A stretch of DNA of 51,819 nucleotides from Chloroflexota bacterium (GCA_003152165.1 PLZO01000121.1:17555-69373); one strand, 5' to 3'; shown: positions 17,282 through 26,197, counted from the first letter of the stretch. Made by a program: numbers and translations. Notes: generated by a model from the letters alone, not told the origin.

Positions 17282-18156
17282 ACAACCGCCGGCGCACGAT
17301 CGCGATCGCCCTGGCCCTGATCCTCGCCCTGCTCGGCGTGCTTGCCTCGGCCGTGGTCCTCAACAGCGGCCCCGGCCCAACGGTCCTGCCCAGCCCAACG
17401 ACAGCCGCCGGCGCCTCGAACCAACCATCGGGCGGCGGCTCGAATCAGCCATCGAGCGGCCCATCGGGACCGGGCAGTTCGACGCCCACCGGGTCGCCCT
17501 CGCCCACTCCCTCGCCGACACCCCAGGCGAACCTCTCCACGATCACGTTTACGTCGATGCGGCTCGACGCACAGAAAGGGAGCGCGGCGGGCGCGGCCCG
17601 GACATTCGCCTTCCAGACCGAGGGACCGGGCAGCGTCGTGGCGGCGATCAAATCGACGATCACAAGCGGCCGGACGATCATCTGCATGAAGCGGGTTGGC
17701 GGGTCAAACGTGTGCCGGACTTCGACGGCAGCGACGCTGACCGGCACGACCACGCTGACCAAGACCAGCTGGATCATGACGGCCATTGGCAGCGGAACCG
17801 ATTCACCCACGCTCGATATCAGCCTGACCTTTGGGACGGCGCACCCGTCGGTGACCCTGACCAACGGCCGGTTCGACGGAACTGCGTTCCCGTACGACGG
17901 GGCGACGTTCCGGCTGACGGCACCCACGAGCGGGACGATCGCAGTCACAGCGACCTGGGGTGCCCACCCATTCGACTATGCCCTGCTCGTCGAGCCGGCC
18001 TCGACCCCGCCCCACGGCCTGACCTCAGCCGGGAACGCCCCCGGCGTGACAGCCGCGTTCCCTGCGGTGGCCGGTACGGCCTACAACGGAACGCTGGCCA
18101 ACCTCGAGGTTGGCTTCGGGACGACCAGCCTGACGCTGACGGTCAGCTGGCCCTGA
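17278..18156 (+). CDS. Exported protein with Ser/Pro-rich linker, unknown function
   Basis: 292 aa. A single N-terminal hydrophobic segment ('IAIALALILALLGVLASAVVL') acts as signal anchor or signal peptide, followed by a low-complexity Gly/Ser/Pro/Thr linker to about residue 85 and a beta-rich, Thr/Ser/Ala-rich domain with two Cys near 140-147 ('IICMKRVGGSNVC') that could form a disulfide. No recognised family. Starts with GTG overlapping the stop of the P-loop kinase gene. Likely cell-surface exposed. Confidence 0.72.
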   Translation: MNNRRRTIAIALALILALLGVLASAVVLNSGPGPTVLPSPTTAAGASNQPSGGGSNQPSSGPSGPGSSTPTGSPSPTPSPTPQANLSTITFTSMRLDAQKGSAAGAARTFAFQTEGPGSVVAAIKSTITSGRTIICMKRVGGSNVCRTSTAATLTGTTTLTKTSWIMTAIGSGTDSPTLDISLTFGTAHPSVTLTNGRFDGTAFPYDGATFRLTAPTSGTIAVTATWGAHPFDYALLVEPASTPPHGLTSAGNAPGVTAAFPAVAGTAYNGTLANLEVGFGTTSLTLTVSWP

Positions 18157-18180
18157 CCATCCAGCGGACCGGCGATCCGG

Positions 18181-18975
18181 TCAGCCGGCTCCGATCAGGA
18201 CGATCGCGACGATCGCCAGGACGACTCCCACGAGATGGCTGCCCGCGATCCGCTCGCGCAGGATCACCGTCGCCAGGATCACCGTCGTGACGGGATAGAG
18301 CGACGACAGGATCGCGGCCACGTCGAGGCGACCCGACTGGGTCGCCAGGATGTACAGGGCGTTGCCGCCCATGTCCAGTGCCCCGACGAGGATGACCAGC
18401 AGCAGGATTGGTCGCGCCAACCGCCACGGGCGGCGGCCGAGCAGGACGATCAGGACGCACAGGATCCCTTCGGATATGCGCACGACCGTCAACGGCGCGA
18501 ACACCTGACCCGACGCGAAACGCGATACCGCCACATTGAAGACCGCCAGCCCGAAACCAGCCAGCAAGCCCAACCCGACATCGCGACGGCTGCCCCCGCC
18601 GCCCGCCCGCGAGACGAGGACCACTGCGACCAGGGCCAGGGCCATGCCGGCGAGACGGGCAGGCCCGGGAACGCCCTGCAGAACGATCCCCAGCGCGACC
18701 GGGATCGACGCCGCCAGCACTCCACTGATTGGGGCAACGACGCCCATCCGGCCGATCGCCAGTCCATGGTAGAGGGCCATGATCCCGATCCCGCCGAACA
18801 CCCCGGCAGCGAGGGCCCAGCCGATCTCCCATGCCGGCGGCGCCGCCTCGGCCCGACCCACGGCCACGATCAGGGTCAGCCCGGCGCCGACGAATTGGGC
18901 GGCGATGACGACCCCGAGCAGCGGCCCGCGACGCGCCGCGATCCCCCCGCCAAAGTCACCCGCGCCCCAGCTCAA
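18181..18975 (-). CDS. DMT (EamA-type) transporter
   Basis: 264 aa from the TTG start, with about ten hydrophobic segments and two EamA repeats; the second ends with the typical 'SLYPVTTVILATVILRERI'. TM1 appears cut short by the TTG 18975 start: in the same frame 'LSVIVLGLLAALSWGAG' extends it upstream to a CTG at 19006-19008 that overlaps the stop of the upstream ATPase gene as CTGA. No ATG, GTG or TTG lies in that extension, so a CTG start is the best explanation for a complete TM1. Substrate unknown. Confidence 0.82.
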   Translation of the reverse strand: MSWGAGDFGGGIAARRGPLLGVVIAAQFVGAGLTLIVAVGRAEAAPPAWEIGWALAAGVFGGIGIMALYHGLAIGRMGVVAPISGVLAASIPVALGIVLQGVPGPARLAGMALALVAVVLVSRAGGGGSRRDVGLGLLAGFGLAVFNVAVSRFASGQVFAPLTVVRISEGILCVLIVLLGRRPWRLARPILLLVILVGALDMGGNALYILATQSGRLDVAAILSSLYPVTTVILATVILRERIAGSHLVGVVLAIVAIVLIGAG

Positions 18976-19004
18976 GGCCGCCAGGAGTCCCAGGACGATG
19001 ACGC

Positions 19005-21194
19005 TCAGGGCGGCCCGCCGGCTCCGTCCACAGCCGTCGGGCCGGCTAGCACGACGACGGCGTCACCGGCCGCGTCGAAACGGTTCGAAGCGGTCAGGTA
19101 CACGATCTGCTGGCCGGCTGCCAGCTCGCGCAGCAGGTCGAACGAACCCGCGGCCCGGGCGTCGTCGTAGCCGGCGAACGGGTCGTCCAGCAGAAGCGGC
19201 GGGAGTTGCCCGCCGGTGACGAAGCCGAGCAGCCCGATCCGCGCCGCGAGCAGAACCTGCTCGGCCGTCCCGTCAGACAGTGCCTCGATCGGAACCCAGT
19301 CGCTTCGATCGGCTGCGAAGACTCGGACCGCCAATGTTCCGTCGTCGATCGCCACCCGGCGATAGCGGCCGCCGGTCATTCGACCGATCGTCGCGTTGAC
19401 CCGGCGCTCGACATAGCGGGTCGTCTGGGCCGTGGTCGCCGCCTCGGCCCGCTCGATGCCTCGGAGGGCCGCTTCGTAGACCCGGGCCCGGCGCTGGAGC
19501 CGGGCGAGCTGGGCCTGCCAGACGGCCAGGCGTTCTGCCTCGCCGGCGGCCTGCTCGGCATCCGCGGGGTTCGCGTCTGCCGCAGCGCGGGCTGCAGCCG
19601 CAGCCTGGCGAGCCGCCTCGAGTCCGCTCTCGGCCTCGCTGACCTCCGTCTCCAGGCGAGGACGCGCGCCTTTCGTGCGAGCGGCTTCGGCGAGGGTGGC
19701 CAGGTCGGCCGAGCGATTGGCCGCAGCGGCCAGCGCCGAGTCGCGGCTGGCCGGGAACGTTTCGACGGCATCGCGGCCGACCAGGCTCTCGAGCCTCGCA
19801 GTGAGCTCGTCGATCCGGGCGACGTGCGCCTCCTCCTGGGCAAGCGCGGCTTGAGCCGTGCTGAGGTCAGGCTGGCCGATCCCGTGGATTTGCTGGGCGA
19901 AGTCCGACTGGGACTCCTTCAGCTCGTTCTCCAGCTGGGACCGCCCGCGCAGGCGGCGATCGATCTGGACATCGGCCAGCTGCTTCTGGCGATCGGCGCC
20001 GATGGCAGCGCTGCGCCGTCGCCGGGCGAAGACGAGCAGGCCCGCCCCGATCAGGGCCAGGCCGAACCCCACGCCGAGAAGCACGGCTAACCCCTTGACC
20101 ACGGCTCCGGCAATCAGCAGACCCAGGCCGACCACGATTCCGAGGCTGCCCAGCACCGTGGGCAGGCGCCAAGTGGGCTCCGGCGCAGTTGCCTCGAAGT
20201 CGACCTGGACCTCGCCCTCGAGCTGCCGCTTCAGTTCGTTAATCCTCGCGTCGAGCGCCTGAAGCCGTAGCACCGTCGGGCGCAGGATCGGCAGGCGTTC
20301 CTTGGATGGGTGGGTCGCCGCCAGAGTGGCCAGGTCGCGGGCGATCGTGATCGCCTCGGCATAGCGGTGCGCCCGGTCGCTGGCAGCGTCCCGCTCGGCG
20401 GCCAGCCGTTCGGCCCGACGCGCCTGCTCGAGGAGGTCCCGGCATTCGGCCAGGTGGCCCCCCGCGGCCACCTGGGCCGCCTGGCCCTCGACCGCCGCGG
20501 CTCGATCCGCGGCCAGGCGCTCGAGTGACCCATCGGCGGCCTCGACCAGCTGCGCGGAGCGGCCGACCGCGGCCTCGGCCACCCCGAGCCGGCCCAGGCT
20601 ATGCTCGCCCCGGTTCTGCAGGTCGGCCAGCGCGGCGGTCAGGGTGGCCTTCGCGGCGGTGCTCCGCCGGTCGGCTGCCGTGATCGACGCTGCCAACCGC
20701 TGCCGGATCGTCGAATCGCTCGAGATGCCGGTGAGCTCGGCGTGATGGATGAAGGCGGTGCCCCGGAAGAACGCCGCACTCGGCAGGCCCGTCAGCTCGA
20801 CCAGCCGGGCATCGACAGCGGCCGGATCGGTGATCGACAGGCCGTCGAAGGTCAACGTGGTGGTCGGGCCGCCACGACCAAAGACCCGGCTCACGCGCCC
20901 AGTCCGGACTCCCGGCGCAGCGCCGTCCCCGTCAGCCCGGGCATCTTCCGGGTCGAGGCTGAAGTCGATGGACACGCTCGGCGTTGCGTCGGCCGGTGCG
21001 CTCCACGTCCGTAGCTCGTCCGCCGTCCGACCCTCGGGCGGGGTGAGCGCCAGCTCGATCGCTTCGGCCAGGGTGGACTTGCCCGCCTCGTTCGGCCCCT
21101 TGACGATCGTCAGGCCTGGCGCGAACGCGAGATCAAGCGAGCGATGGCGACGCAGGTCGCGGAGCTGGATCCGGCTGATCCGGAAGGCCGCCAT
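19005..21194 (-). CDS. AAA/SMC-like ATPase with membrane segments in the coiled coil (YhaN-like)
   Basis: 729 aa. Walker A 'GPNEAGKST' at residues 33-41; coiled-coil arms rich in Ala, Glu and Arg; a hydrophobic hairpin at about 343-388 ('LGSLGIVVGLGLLIAG' and following) splitting the arms; then the ABC-type signature 'ALSDGTAEQVLLAARIGL' and Walker B 'LLLDDPFAGYDD'. This is the plan of YhaN/AAA_27 proteins, relatives of SbcC/Rad50. ATG 21194 overlaps the stop of the upstream nuclease gene by one base (TGATG), so the two are coupled. Predicted partner of that nuclease in DNA repair or end processing; role inferred from family and context. Confidence 0.85.
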   Translation of the reverse strand: MAAFRISRIQLRDLRRHRSLDLAFAPGLTIVKGPNEAGKSTLAEAIELALTPPEGRTADELRTWSAPADATPSVSIDFSLDPEDARADGDGAAPGVRTGRVSRVFGRGGPTTTLTFDGLSITDPAAVDARLVELTGLPSAAFFRGTAFIHHAELTGISSDSTIRQRLAASITAADRRSTAAKATLTAALADLQNRGEHSLGRLGVAEAAVGRSAQLVEAADGSLERLAADRAAAVEGQAAQVAAGGHLAECRDLLEQARRAERLAAERDAASDRAHRYAEAITIARDLATLAATHPSKERLPILRPTVLRLQALDARINELKRQLEGEVQVDFEATAPEPTWRLPTVLGSLGIVVGLGLLIAGAVVKGLAVLLGVGFGLALIGAGLLVFARRRRSAAIGADRQKQLADVQIDRRLRGRSQLENELKESQSDFAQQIHGIGQPDLSTAQAALAQEEAHVARIDELTARLESLVGRDAVETFPASRDSALAAAANRSADLATLAEAARTKGARPRLETEVSEAESGLEAARQAAAAARAAADANPADAEQAAGEAERLAVWQAQLARLQRRARVYEAALRGIERAEAATTAQTTRYVERRVNATIGRMTGGRYRRVAIDDGTLAVRVFAADRSDWVPIEALSDGTAEQVLLAARIGLLGFVTGGQLPPLLLDDPFAGYDDARAAGSFDLLRELAAGQQIVYLTASNRFDAAGDAVVVLAGPTAVDGAGGPP

Positions 21195-22288
21195 CAACGA
21201 CTCTCCCGGCCGGCGAGGAGGCGACGCCCGAGGCGGAGTGCCTCGAGTAGCTCGTCTGGCGGCGGATCGCCCTCGACCGGCGCCGCGCTCCGGTTCTCGA
21301 AGTCGCGGATGAAGGCGCCACCGACGGTCTCGGCCGGCGGCGCAGCCTCTCCGCTCAGGGTGGGCCTGGCTTCGTTGCGGATGCGCAGGTTCAGGAAGCG
21401 CGGCCGGAGGGCCATTTCGAGGGCCTCGGAATCCGCCTCGAGTGCGTCCGGCCAGGCGCCCGTCAAGCGGACGTCGAGGATCAGGTCCGCGCCCGCCCCG
21501 CCGTCGGCCCGGGTGGCGATCGCGGCCTCCAGGGCGTCGTCATCGGAGAAGCCGGCGAGGTCCAGGCTGAGCGCCTCGTAGCGAGTCGTGCCCACCCGGC
21601 GGCGCTCCACCGACACGGAACGCCGGTCGCCCTGCTCGTCGAGGCGGACGAGCACGATCTCGCCAGCCCGGTCGCGCCGCACGTCCACCAGGTCGGGTGC
21701 GCCGCTCGCGCCCCATGCCACGTCGGCGGCACTGCCGGAGGCCTCTTCGTGGGGGCCGCCGACGGCAAGGTAATCCACGCCGGCCCCGGCGATCTCGTCA
21801 TCTCGCGGTCGGGCCAGCCGATGGACAAGGCCCACCCGCCAGCGGTCGTCGCGCAGGTCCGGGGCGGGAAATCGGGCGGTGATCGTCAGGCCGAGCTCGT
21901 CGACGGTAAGGTCGCCCGCCGGACCGGCTGCCGGATCGAGGACGACGACCGAGCCGGGCACGCCGGCCAGCGCCGCCAGATCGAAGGCACGGTAGACCGA
22001 CGACGAGTCAAGCCGGTCGTGATCGCCGGGCAGGATCACCGTCCTGATCCCCGCAGCAGCCAGGCGGGCGAAGCCCGCGGCCAGCCGACCGACCAGTCCT
22101 CGGGTGACCGCGTTGGAGTCGAACAGGTCGCCCACGATCAGGACGACGTTGACCTTCTCTGAGATAGCCAGGGCGAGCGAGCGCTCGAACGCCGCGAATC
22201 GCCGGTCGCGGAGCGAGGCCGCAGCCTCGCCCATGGCGGCGTCGCGGGCGCCGAGGTGCAGGTCCGAGGTCTGCAGGAGTCGGAGCAT
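21194..22288 (-). CDS. Calcineurin-like metallophosphoesterase, Mre11/SbcD type (YhaO-like)
   Basis: 364 aa. Metal ligands are visible in 'QTSDLHLG' (D-x-H), 'VGDLFDSN' and 'LPGDHDRLD' (GDHD for the usual GNHD), with a later 'GLVHRL'. ATG 22288 fits the family N-terminus ('MLRLLQTSDLHLG') and has GGAGG 9 nt upstream; the track's 96-residue extension is rejected. Partner of the coupled downstream SMC-like ATPase, giving a two-subunit nuclease/ATPase resembling Bacillus YhaO-YhaN. Cytoplasmic, possibly membrane-tethered through the ATPase. Confidence 0.88.
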   Translation of the reverse strand: MLRLLQTSDLHLGARDAAMGEAAASLRDRRFAAFERSLALAISEKVNVVLIVGDLFDSNAVTRGLVGRLAAGFARLAAAGIRTVILPGDHDRLDSSSVYRAFDLAALAGVPGSVVVLDPAAGPAGDLTVDELGLTITARFPAPDLRDDRWRVGLVHRLARPRDDEIAGAGVDYLAVGGPHEEASGSAADVAWGASGAPDLVDVRRDRAGEIVLVRLDEQGDRRSVSVERRRVGTTRYEALSLDLAGFSDDDALEAAIATRADGGAGADLILDVRLTGAWPDALEADSEALEMALRPRFLNLRIRNEARPTLSGEAAPPAETVGGAFIRDFENRSAAPVEGDPPPDELLEALRLGRRLLAGRESR

Positions 22289-22620
22289 CGCCGGGCGCCT
22301 CCAGCGGGTCGGTTCGAGGTTCTCGAGCGGCCGCGCCCGGGCTGGTCTCCATCGCGGGATTTGCGCGAGCGAGGAGCCCCCTTGCCCTCGCTCGCCAGCC
22401 CGAGTCTCGGTGCGCATTGTGACAGGTTCGCTGGCACTTGGGGGAAGCTCGATTGCGGAACCTTTGGTATCCTCACGACTCGAAACCGGTGTGCCCCGAC
22501 AGGGACCTTCGGCATTTGGACCTGGATCGCGCGGCACCTGTGTGGGACTCGCCGACTCGCTTCCGTCCTCAGCCACGCCCTGTCCCGGGCCACCCGAGCA
22601 CGACAGACCTGGAGGACCGG
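22289..22620 (+). other. 332-nt intergenic region between divergent yhaO-like and zinc-ribbon genes
   Basis: The only gap longer than 300 nt. It lacks a convincing conserved ORF. A TATCCT hexamer at 22468-22473 is a possible -10 for the zinc-ribbon gene, which would give a leader of about 140 nt ending in a GGAGG site at 22611-22615. No tRNA or repeat is visible. A long leader would be out of keeping with the leaderless habit of this genome and could be regulatory. Confidence 0.4.
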
Positions 22621-22959
22621 ATGACCTACGCCGATCGAACTCTCGCCTGCGTGGACTGCGGCGTCGAGTTCATTCACAGCGCGGCCGATCAGGAGTTCTA
22701 CGTTCAGAAGGGCTTCGTGTCGGACCCCAAGCGCTGCAGCAGCTGTCGGGCGAGCCGACGGGCTGTCCGCGAGCCGGCGGACTACGACCTGCGGGATATC
22801 GGCGGTCCGCGCGGTTACGAGCGTGGTGATCGACCCGCCCGCGAGTATTTCGCGGTGCTCTGCTCGTCCTGCGGCAATCAGGCCCAGGTCCCGTTCAAGC
22901 CGCGGATGGACCGCCCGGTCTACTGCTCGGACTGCTTTCGGACCCGCTCAGCCAGCTGA
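22621..22959 (+). CDS. Zinc-ribbon protein with two CxxC...CxxC modules
   Basis: 112 aa, cytoplasmic. First ribbon: 'CVDCG...CSSC' (residues about 10-43), second: 'CSSCG...CSDC' (about 81-103), linked by a short charged segment; ends 'CFRTRSAS'. ATG 22621 with GGAGG 5 nt upstream. A paralogue lies at 40444-40821 with the same layout but a Gly/Ser/Tyr-rich linker. Such small twin-ribbon proteins are widespread in Chloroflexota and candidate phyla; nucleic-acid binding is plausible but not shown by sequence. Confidence 0.85.
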   Translation: MTYADRTLACVDCGVEFIHSAADQEFYVQKGFVSDPKRCSSCRASRRAVREPADYDLRDIGGPRGYERGDRPAREYFAVLCSSCGNQAQVPFKPRMDRPVYCSDCFRTRSAS

Positions 22960-22984
22960 CGCCCGATCATCCGGCCCCGGCGGG

Positions 22985-23736
22985 TCAGCGGGCCCGCCTG
23001 GCGGTGATGTTCAGGCGGACGTAGTCGATGGCCGGCTGGGGCAGCATGGCTGCCACCGCCTGGACGAACGGCTGGCGCTCCCCTTCGGACAGACGAACGA
23101 GATGGTCGCCGAGGATCACCGTGCGCAGGTACGTCTCAGTCGCAGTGCCCGGCTCGAGGGGCGTGGGCTCGGATTGGAGCCAGGTCTCGATCTTGGTGAA
23201 GCCGGCCACCTTGAGCCGTGCCTCCGTCTCGGCAGGCGTGGCAAACGTCCAGGGTCCGGTCCAGCCGTCACCGAGGGTCGCCAGGACCGCCTGAATCGAG
23301 GCGATGTTGCCGACCCCGCCGCACTGAGCCACGAGCCGGCCGCCCGGGCAGAGGACCTCGGCCAGGTTCCGGAACAACGCGGCCTGATCCGGGAGCCAGT
23401 GGAACGTGGCCGTCGACAGGATGGCGTCGACCGGCTCATGGACCGGTAGCGGCTCGCGCAGATCGGCGACAAGGTACTCGATCCTTGGGCCGAACCGCTC
23501 GAGCCGGGCCCGCGCCTGGCCGATCATCGCCGGCGAGCCGTCGAGGGCGATGACCCGCCCCTCGGGCAGGCATTCGGCGAGCTGCTCGGTCACCCGGAGC
23601 CCGAACCGCAGCCCGCATCGAGGACGACCTCGTTGCCGCCCAGGGACAGGCGCTCGAGAACGGCCTCACCCCAGCGGGCCATCGGATCAGCGATCCGATC
23701 GTACGTGGCGGCGTCCCAGTCGCGAGCCGGGTTCAC
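22985..23736 (-). pseudogene. Class I SAM-dependent methyltransferase, frameshifted
   Basis: A complete methyltransferase of about 249 aa is readable only across a frameshift. From GTG 23736 (overlapping the upstream MFS stop as GTGA) the frame gives 'NPARDWDAATYDRIADPMARWGE' and motif I 'LDAGCGSG', then hits TGA. The remainder continues in another frame from about 23596 as 'RVTEQLAECLPEGRVIALDGSPAM' through motif II and 'STATFHWLPDQAALF' to the end (tracked as 22985-23593). Two extra bases, or one missing base, at about 23594-23602 explain it. Either a recent pseudogene or a sequence error. Substrate unknown; resembles trans-aconitate/UbiE-like enzymes. Confidence 0.85.
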
Positions 23737-25316
23737 CCCGCCGGCGGGCTCGGTTCGGGCGCCGACGGCGGGCTCGCTGCGGCCATCCGGCCGGACGATG
23801 GCACCGGGCGCAGGCCCACGAAGTTGACGGCACCACCCGCGGCCAGGAGCGCTGCGCTGACCAGGAGGGCAAGGTGGAAGGCATCGGTCGACGCCTCACG
23901 CGCTGCAGCGACGATCGCCGGCTGCGTTCCGTCGATCGGTCGGTCGAGCGGCTGGACCGCGGCCCGGAGCGTCGGATCGTTGGGGTCCACGCCGGGCACC
24001 TTGGCCGCCAGCGAGGTGTAGAACGAGGCCGTAATCACGATGAAGATCACGGCCGACAGGAGCGGCTGACCCACCCGCGAGATCGCGTTGTTGACGGCCG
24101 AGGCAAGGCCGGCGTTGGAGACCGGCACCGAGCTCATAAGGGTGCTCGTCAGCGGCGCCACGACCAGGCTGATCCCGATCCCGAACAGGATGATCCCGGG
24201 CAGCACGTCGATCAGGGTGTCGACGGGCGGCACGAACCCACTCGTCCAGGCCGCACTCGTGGAGGGGATCCGGGCCAGCCAGAGCAGGCCGGCTGCCATG
24301 ATCAGCGGACCGGCCGTCAGGAAGCGGCGACCACCAAGCCGACCGGCCACGGTGCCGATCCGGGTCGACAGAAAGGTCAGGAGTAACCCGATCGGCAGGC
24401 CGACCGCCCCGGCAGCAAACGCGGCATACCCCAAGGTGCCCTGCAGGAACAGGCTCTGGAAATAGAAGGTGCCGTACAGCGCGCCGTAGATCAGCAGCGT
24501 CGACAGGTTGATGATCGCGAACTGGCGGACCCTGAAGAGGCGCAGTGGGACCAGCGGGTTGGGCCGCTTCGACATCAGGATCGGGAAGGCAACCAGGGCC
24601 ACGGACCCCACGCCGAGGGCGAGGAACGAGACCGGATCGCGCCACTGCTGGGCTTCGCCCCGGATGGCCCCGAAAGCGAGCCCGCCGACCGCGAGGGCAA
24701 TCACCAGCGCACCCAGCCAATCAAACCGTCCGGTGGCCCGCTCGTCCCGGCTCTCCTGGACGTACCGGATCGTGGCGTACAGGGCGACCAGGACCAGTGG
24801 CACGTTGATCAGGAAGGCGACCCGCCAGCTGATCGCCTGGATCAGCAGGCCGCCCAGGGTGGGGCCGAGGACGGTGGTGGCCGACGTGGCTGCCGCCCAG
24901 ATCCCGAAGGCCCGGCTGCGAGCCGGCTCCTCGAACGTCGCCGTGATGATCGACAGCGAGCAGGGCACGAGGAGCGCGCCGGCGGCGCCCTGCAGTATCC
25001 GGAAGACGACGAGGAGCTCGAGGCTCGGCGCGAGTCCGCACACGACGGAGGTCAGGCCGAATCCGGCCAGGCCGATGATGAAGACGCGCCGGCGGCCGTA
25101 GAAATCCGACAGGGCTCCGGCCAGGATCAGCAGGGCCGCCAGCGTCGCCAGGTAGCCACTCGTGATGTAGGTCTGGCCCTCGAGGACACTGACGATCGAA
25201 TGGGGCAGGTTATGGCCGATTGACGGGAGGGCCACGTTTACGATCGTCCCGTCCAGGAACACGATCGACGAGCCGAGCACGGCCGCCACCATGGTCCAGC
25301 GCTGGCGCCTGTTCAT
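23733..25316 (-). CDS. MFS multidrug transporter, DHA2 / EmrB-QacA type (14-TM)
   Basis: 527 aa. Seen: N-terminal 'SSIVFLDGTIVNVALPSIG' (DHA2 motif D1), 'GALSDFYGRRRVFIIG' loop after TM2, 'RILQGAAGALLVP', and 14 hydrophobic segments. ATG 25316 ('MNRRQRWTMVAAVLG') is chosen over the track start at 25967, whose extra 217 residues are antisense to the peptidase gene. A CACACT box lies 7 nt upstream. Stop overlaps the methyltransferase GTG (GTGA), suggesting the two were co-expressed. Likely proton-coupled drug or metabolite efflux. Confidence 0.9.
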   Translation of the reverse strand: MNRRQRWTMVAAVLGSSIVFLDGTIVNVALPSIGHNLPHSIVSVLEGQTYITSGYLATLAALLILAGALSDFYGRRRVFIIGLAGFGLTSVVCGLAPSLELLVVFRILQGAAGALLVPCSLSIITATFEEPARSRAFGIWAAATSATTVLGPTLGGLLIQAISWRVAFLINVPLVLVALYATIRYVQESRDERATGRFDWLGALVIALAVGGLAFGAIRGEAQQWRDPVSFLALGVGSVALVAFPILMSKRPNPLVPLRLFRVRQFAIINLSTLLIYGALYGTFYFQSLFLQGTLGYAAFAAGAVGLPIGLLLTFLSTRIGTVAGRLGGRRFLTAGPLIMAAGLLWLARIPSTSAAWTSGFVPPVDTLIDVLPGIILFGIGISLVVAPLTSTLMSSVPVSNAGLASAVNNAISRVGQPLLSAVIFIVITASFYTSLAAKVPGVDPNDPTLRAAVQPLDRPIDGTQPAIVAAAREASTDAFHLALLVSAALLAAGGAVNFVGLRPVPSSGRMAAASPPSAPEPSPPAG

Positions 25317-25323
25317 GCCGGCC

Positions 25324-25329
25324 AGTGTG
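25324..25329 (-). promoter_or_regulatory. -10-like box (CACACT) of the DHA2 transporter gene
   Basis: CACACT on the minus strand, 7 nt before ATG 25316. One mismatch to the TANNNT pattern. Confidence 0.3.
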
Positions 25330-25399
25330 GGGCTGCGTTCCACCCCGATGCAAGACAAGCGGCCCGAGGCGACCGCCGGACCGACGAGGAGACCCGCGC

Positions 25400-25405
25400 T
25401 AGACT
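25400..25405 (+). promoter_or_regulatory. -10 box (TAGACT) of the S51 peptidase gene, leaderless type
   Basis: TAGACT, then 6 nt, then ATG 25412. Confidence 0.5.
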
Positions 25406-25411
25406 CGCCCG

Positions 25412-26116
25412 ATGCCCGGACCCGTAGCTCTCGTCGGCGCCGGTGAGTTCCTGCCCGCGATGGCCGCGGTCGATGCCGAGCTGCTTGCCGCCAGCGGACG
25501 ATCCCGGCCGCGGGTCGCAATCCTGCCGACGGCTTCATGGCCGGACGGCGAGGCCGTCTTCCTGCGCTGGGCCGCGCTGGGCGTCGAGCATTTCGAAGGC
25601 CTTGGCGCCGAGGTCGAGGTGGTGCTCGTCCGTACGCGCCCCGATGGCGATGACCGGGCGCACGCCCAGGCAGTCGGTGAGGCGGACCTGATTTACCTCT
25701 CGGGTGGCCGGCCAGATCATCTGCTCCGAACGCTCGCTGGGACGGCCCTGTGGGCCGCCGCCGTCGCGGCCAACGCCCGCGGCAGCGTGCTCGCCGGCTG
25801 CTCGGCGGGAGCGATGGTCCTGTGCTCGCAGCAGGCCCGCTTCCGGAGTCCACCCCACCTGCCGCTCGGTTTTCAGCCCGGTCTGGGGCTGGTGGCCGGC
25901 GTCGCCGTGCTGCCCCATTACGATCGTTTCCCCGAGACGCTGGCGGCCCTCCGGGTGGCCCGCGCACCGCGTGGCACCGTGGTCCTGGGGATCGACGAGG
26001 ACACCGCGGCGATTGGCAGCGACAGCGAGTGGCTGGTCAGGGGCAGCGGCCGGGTCACCGTCTGGCGCGGCCGGCGTCGGGAGCGACATCGCGCCGGCGA
26101 CATCTTCCGGATCTAA
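25412..26116 (+). CDS. Peptidase S51 / cyanophycinase-like protein
   Basis: 234 aa of the class I glutamine-amidotransferase-like fold. Seen: 'ALVGAGEFLPAM' at the N-terminus, 'IYLSGGRPDHLL' near residue 95, and the nucleophile 'AGCSAGAMVL' near 131 (Ser elbow of the S51 family). Could cleave cyanophycin-type or aspartyl peptides, but substrate assignment from the fold is unsafe. Start ATG has TAGACT 6 nt upstream. Convergent with mobA, separated by an inverted repeat. Confidence 0.82.
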   Translation: MPGPVALVGAGEFLPAMAAVDAELLAASGRSRPRVAILPTASWPDGEAVFLRWAALGVEHFEGLGAEVEVVLVRTRPDGDDRAHAQAVGEADLIYLSGGRPDHLLRTLAGTALWAAAVAANARGSVLAGCSAGAMVLCSQQARFRSPPHLPLGFQPGLGLVAGVAVLPHYDRFPETLAALRVARAPRGTVVLGIDEDTAAIGSDSEWLVRGSGRVTVWRGRRRERHRAGDIFRI

Positions 26117-26158
26117 CCGGCGACCATTTCGAGCCCAGCATACCCAGCGTTAACCGGG

Positions 26159-26197
26159 GGCGTAGTCGGCGATAACGAAGACCGCGGAGACTACGCC
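26159..26197. terminator. Inverted repeat between convergent genes, candidate bidirectional terminator
   Basis: GGCGTAGTC (26159-26167) and GACTACGCC (26189-26197) are perfect 9-bp arms around a 21-nt centre, lying between the 3' ends of the S51 peptidase gene and mobA. The right arm overlaps the mobA stop codon. No U-tract. Confidence 0.45.

Noticed and set aside
15751-17424. 557 aa minus-strand ORF
   Set aside because: Out-of-frame shadow of the MFS gene and antisense of the P-loop kinase gene; no family features.
25317-25967. 217-residue N-terminal extension of the DHA2 transporter ORF
   Set aside because: Antisense of the S51 peptidase gene and lacks membrane features; ATG 25316 begins the typical DHA2 N-terminus.
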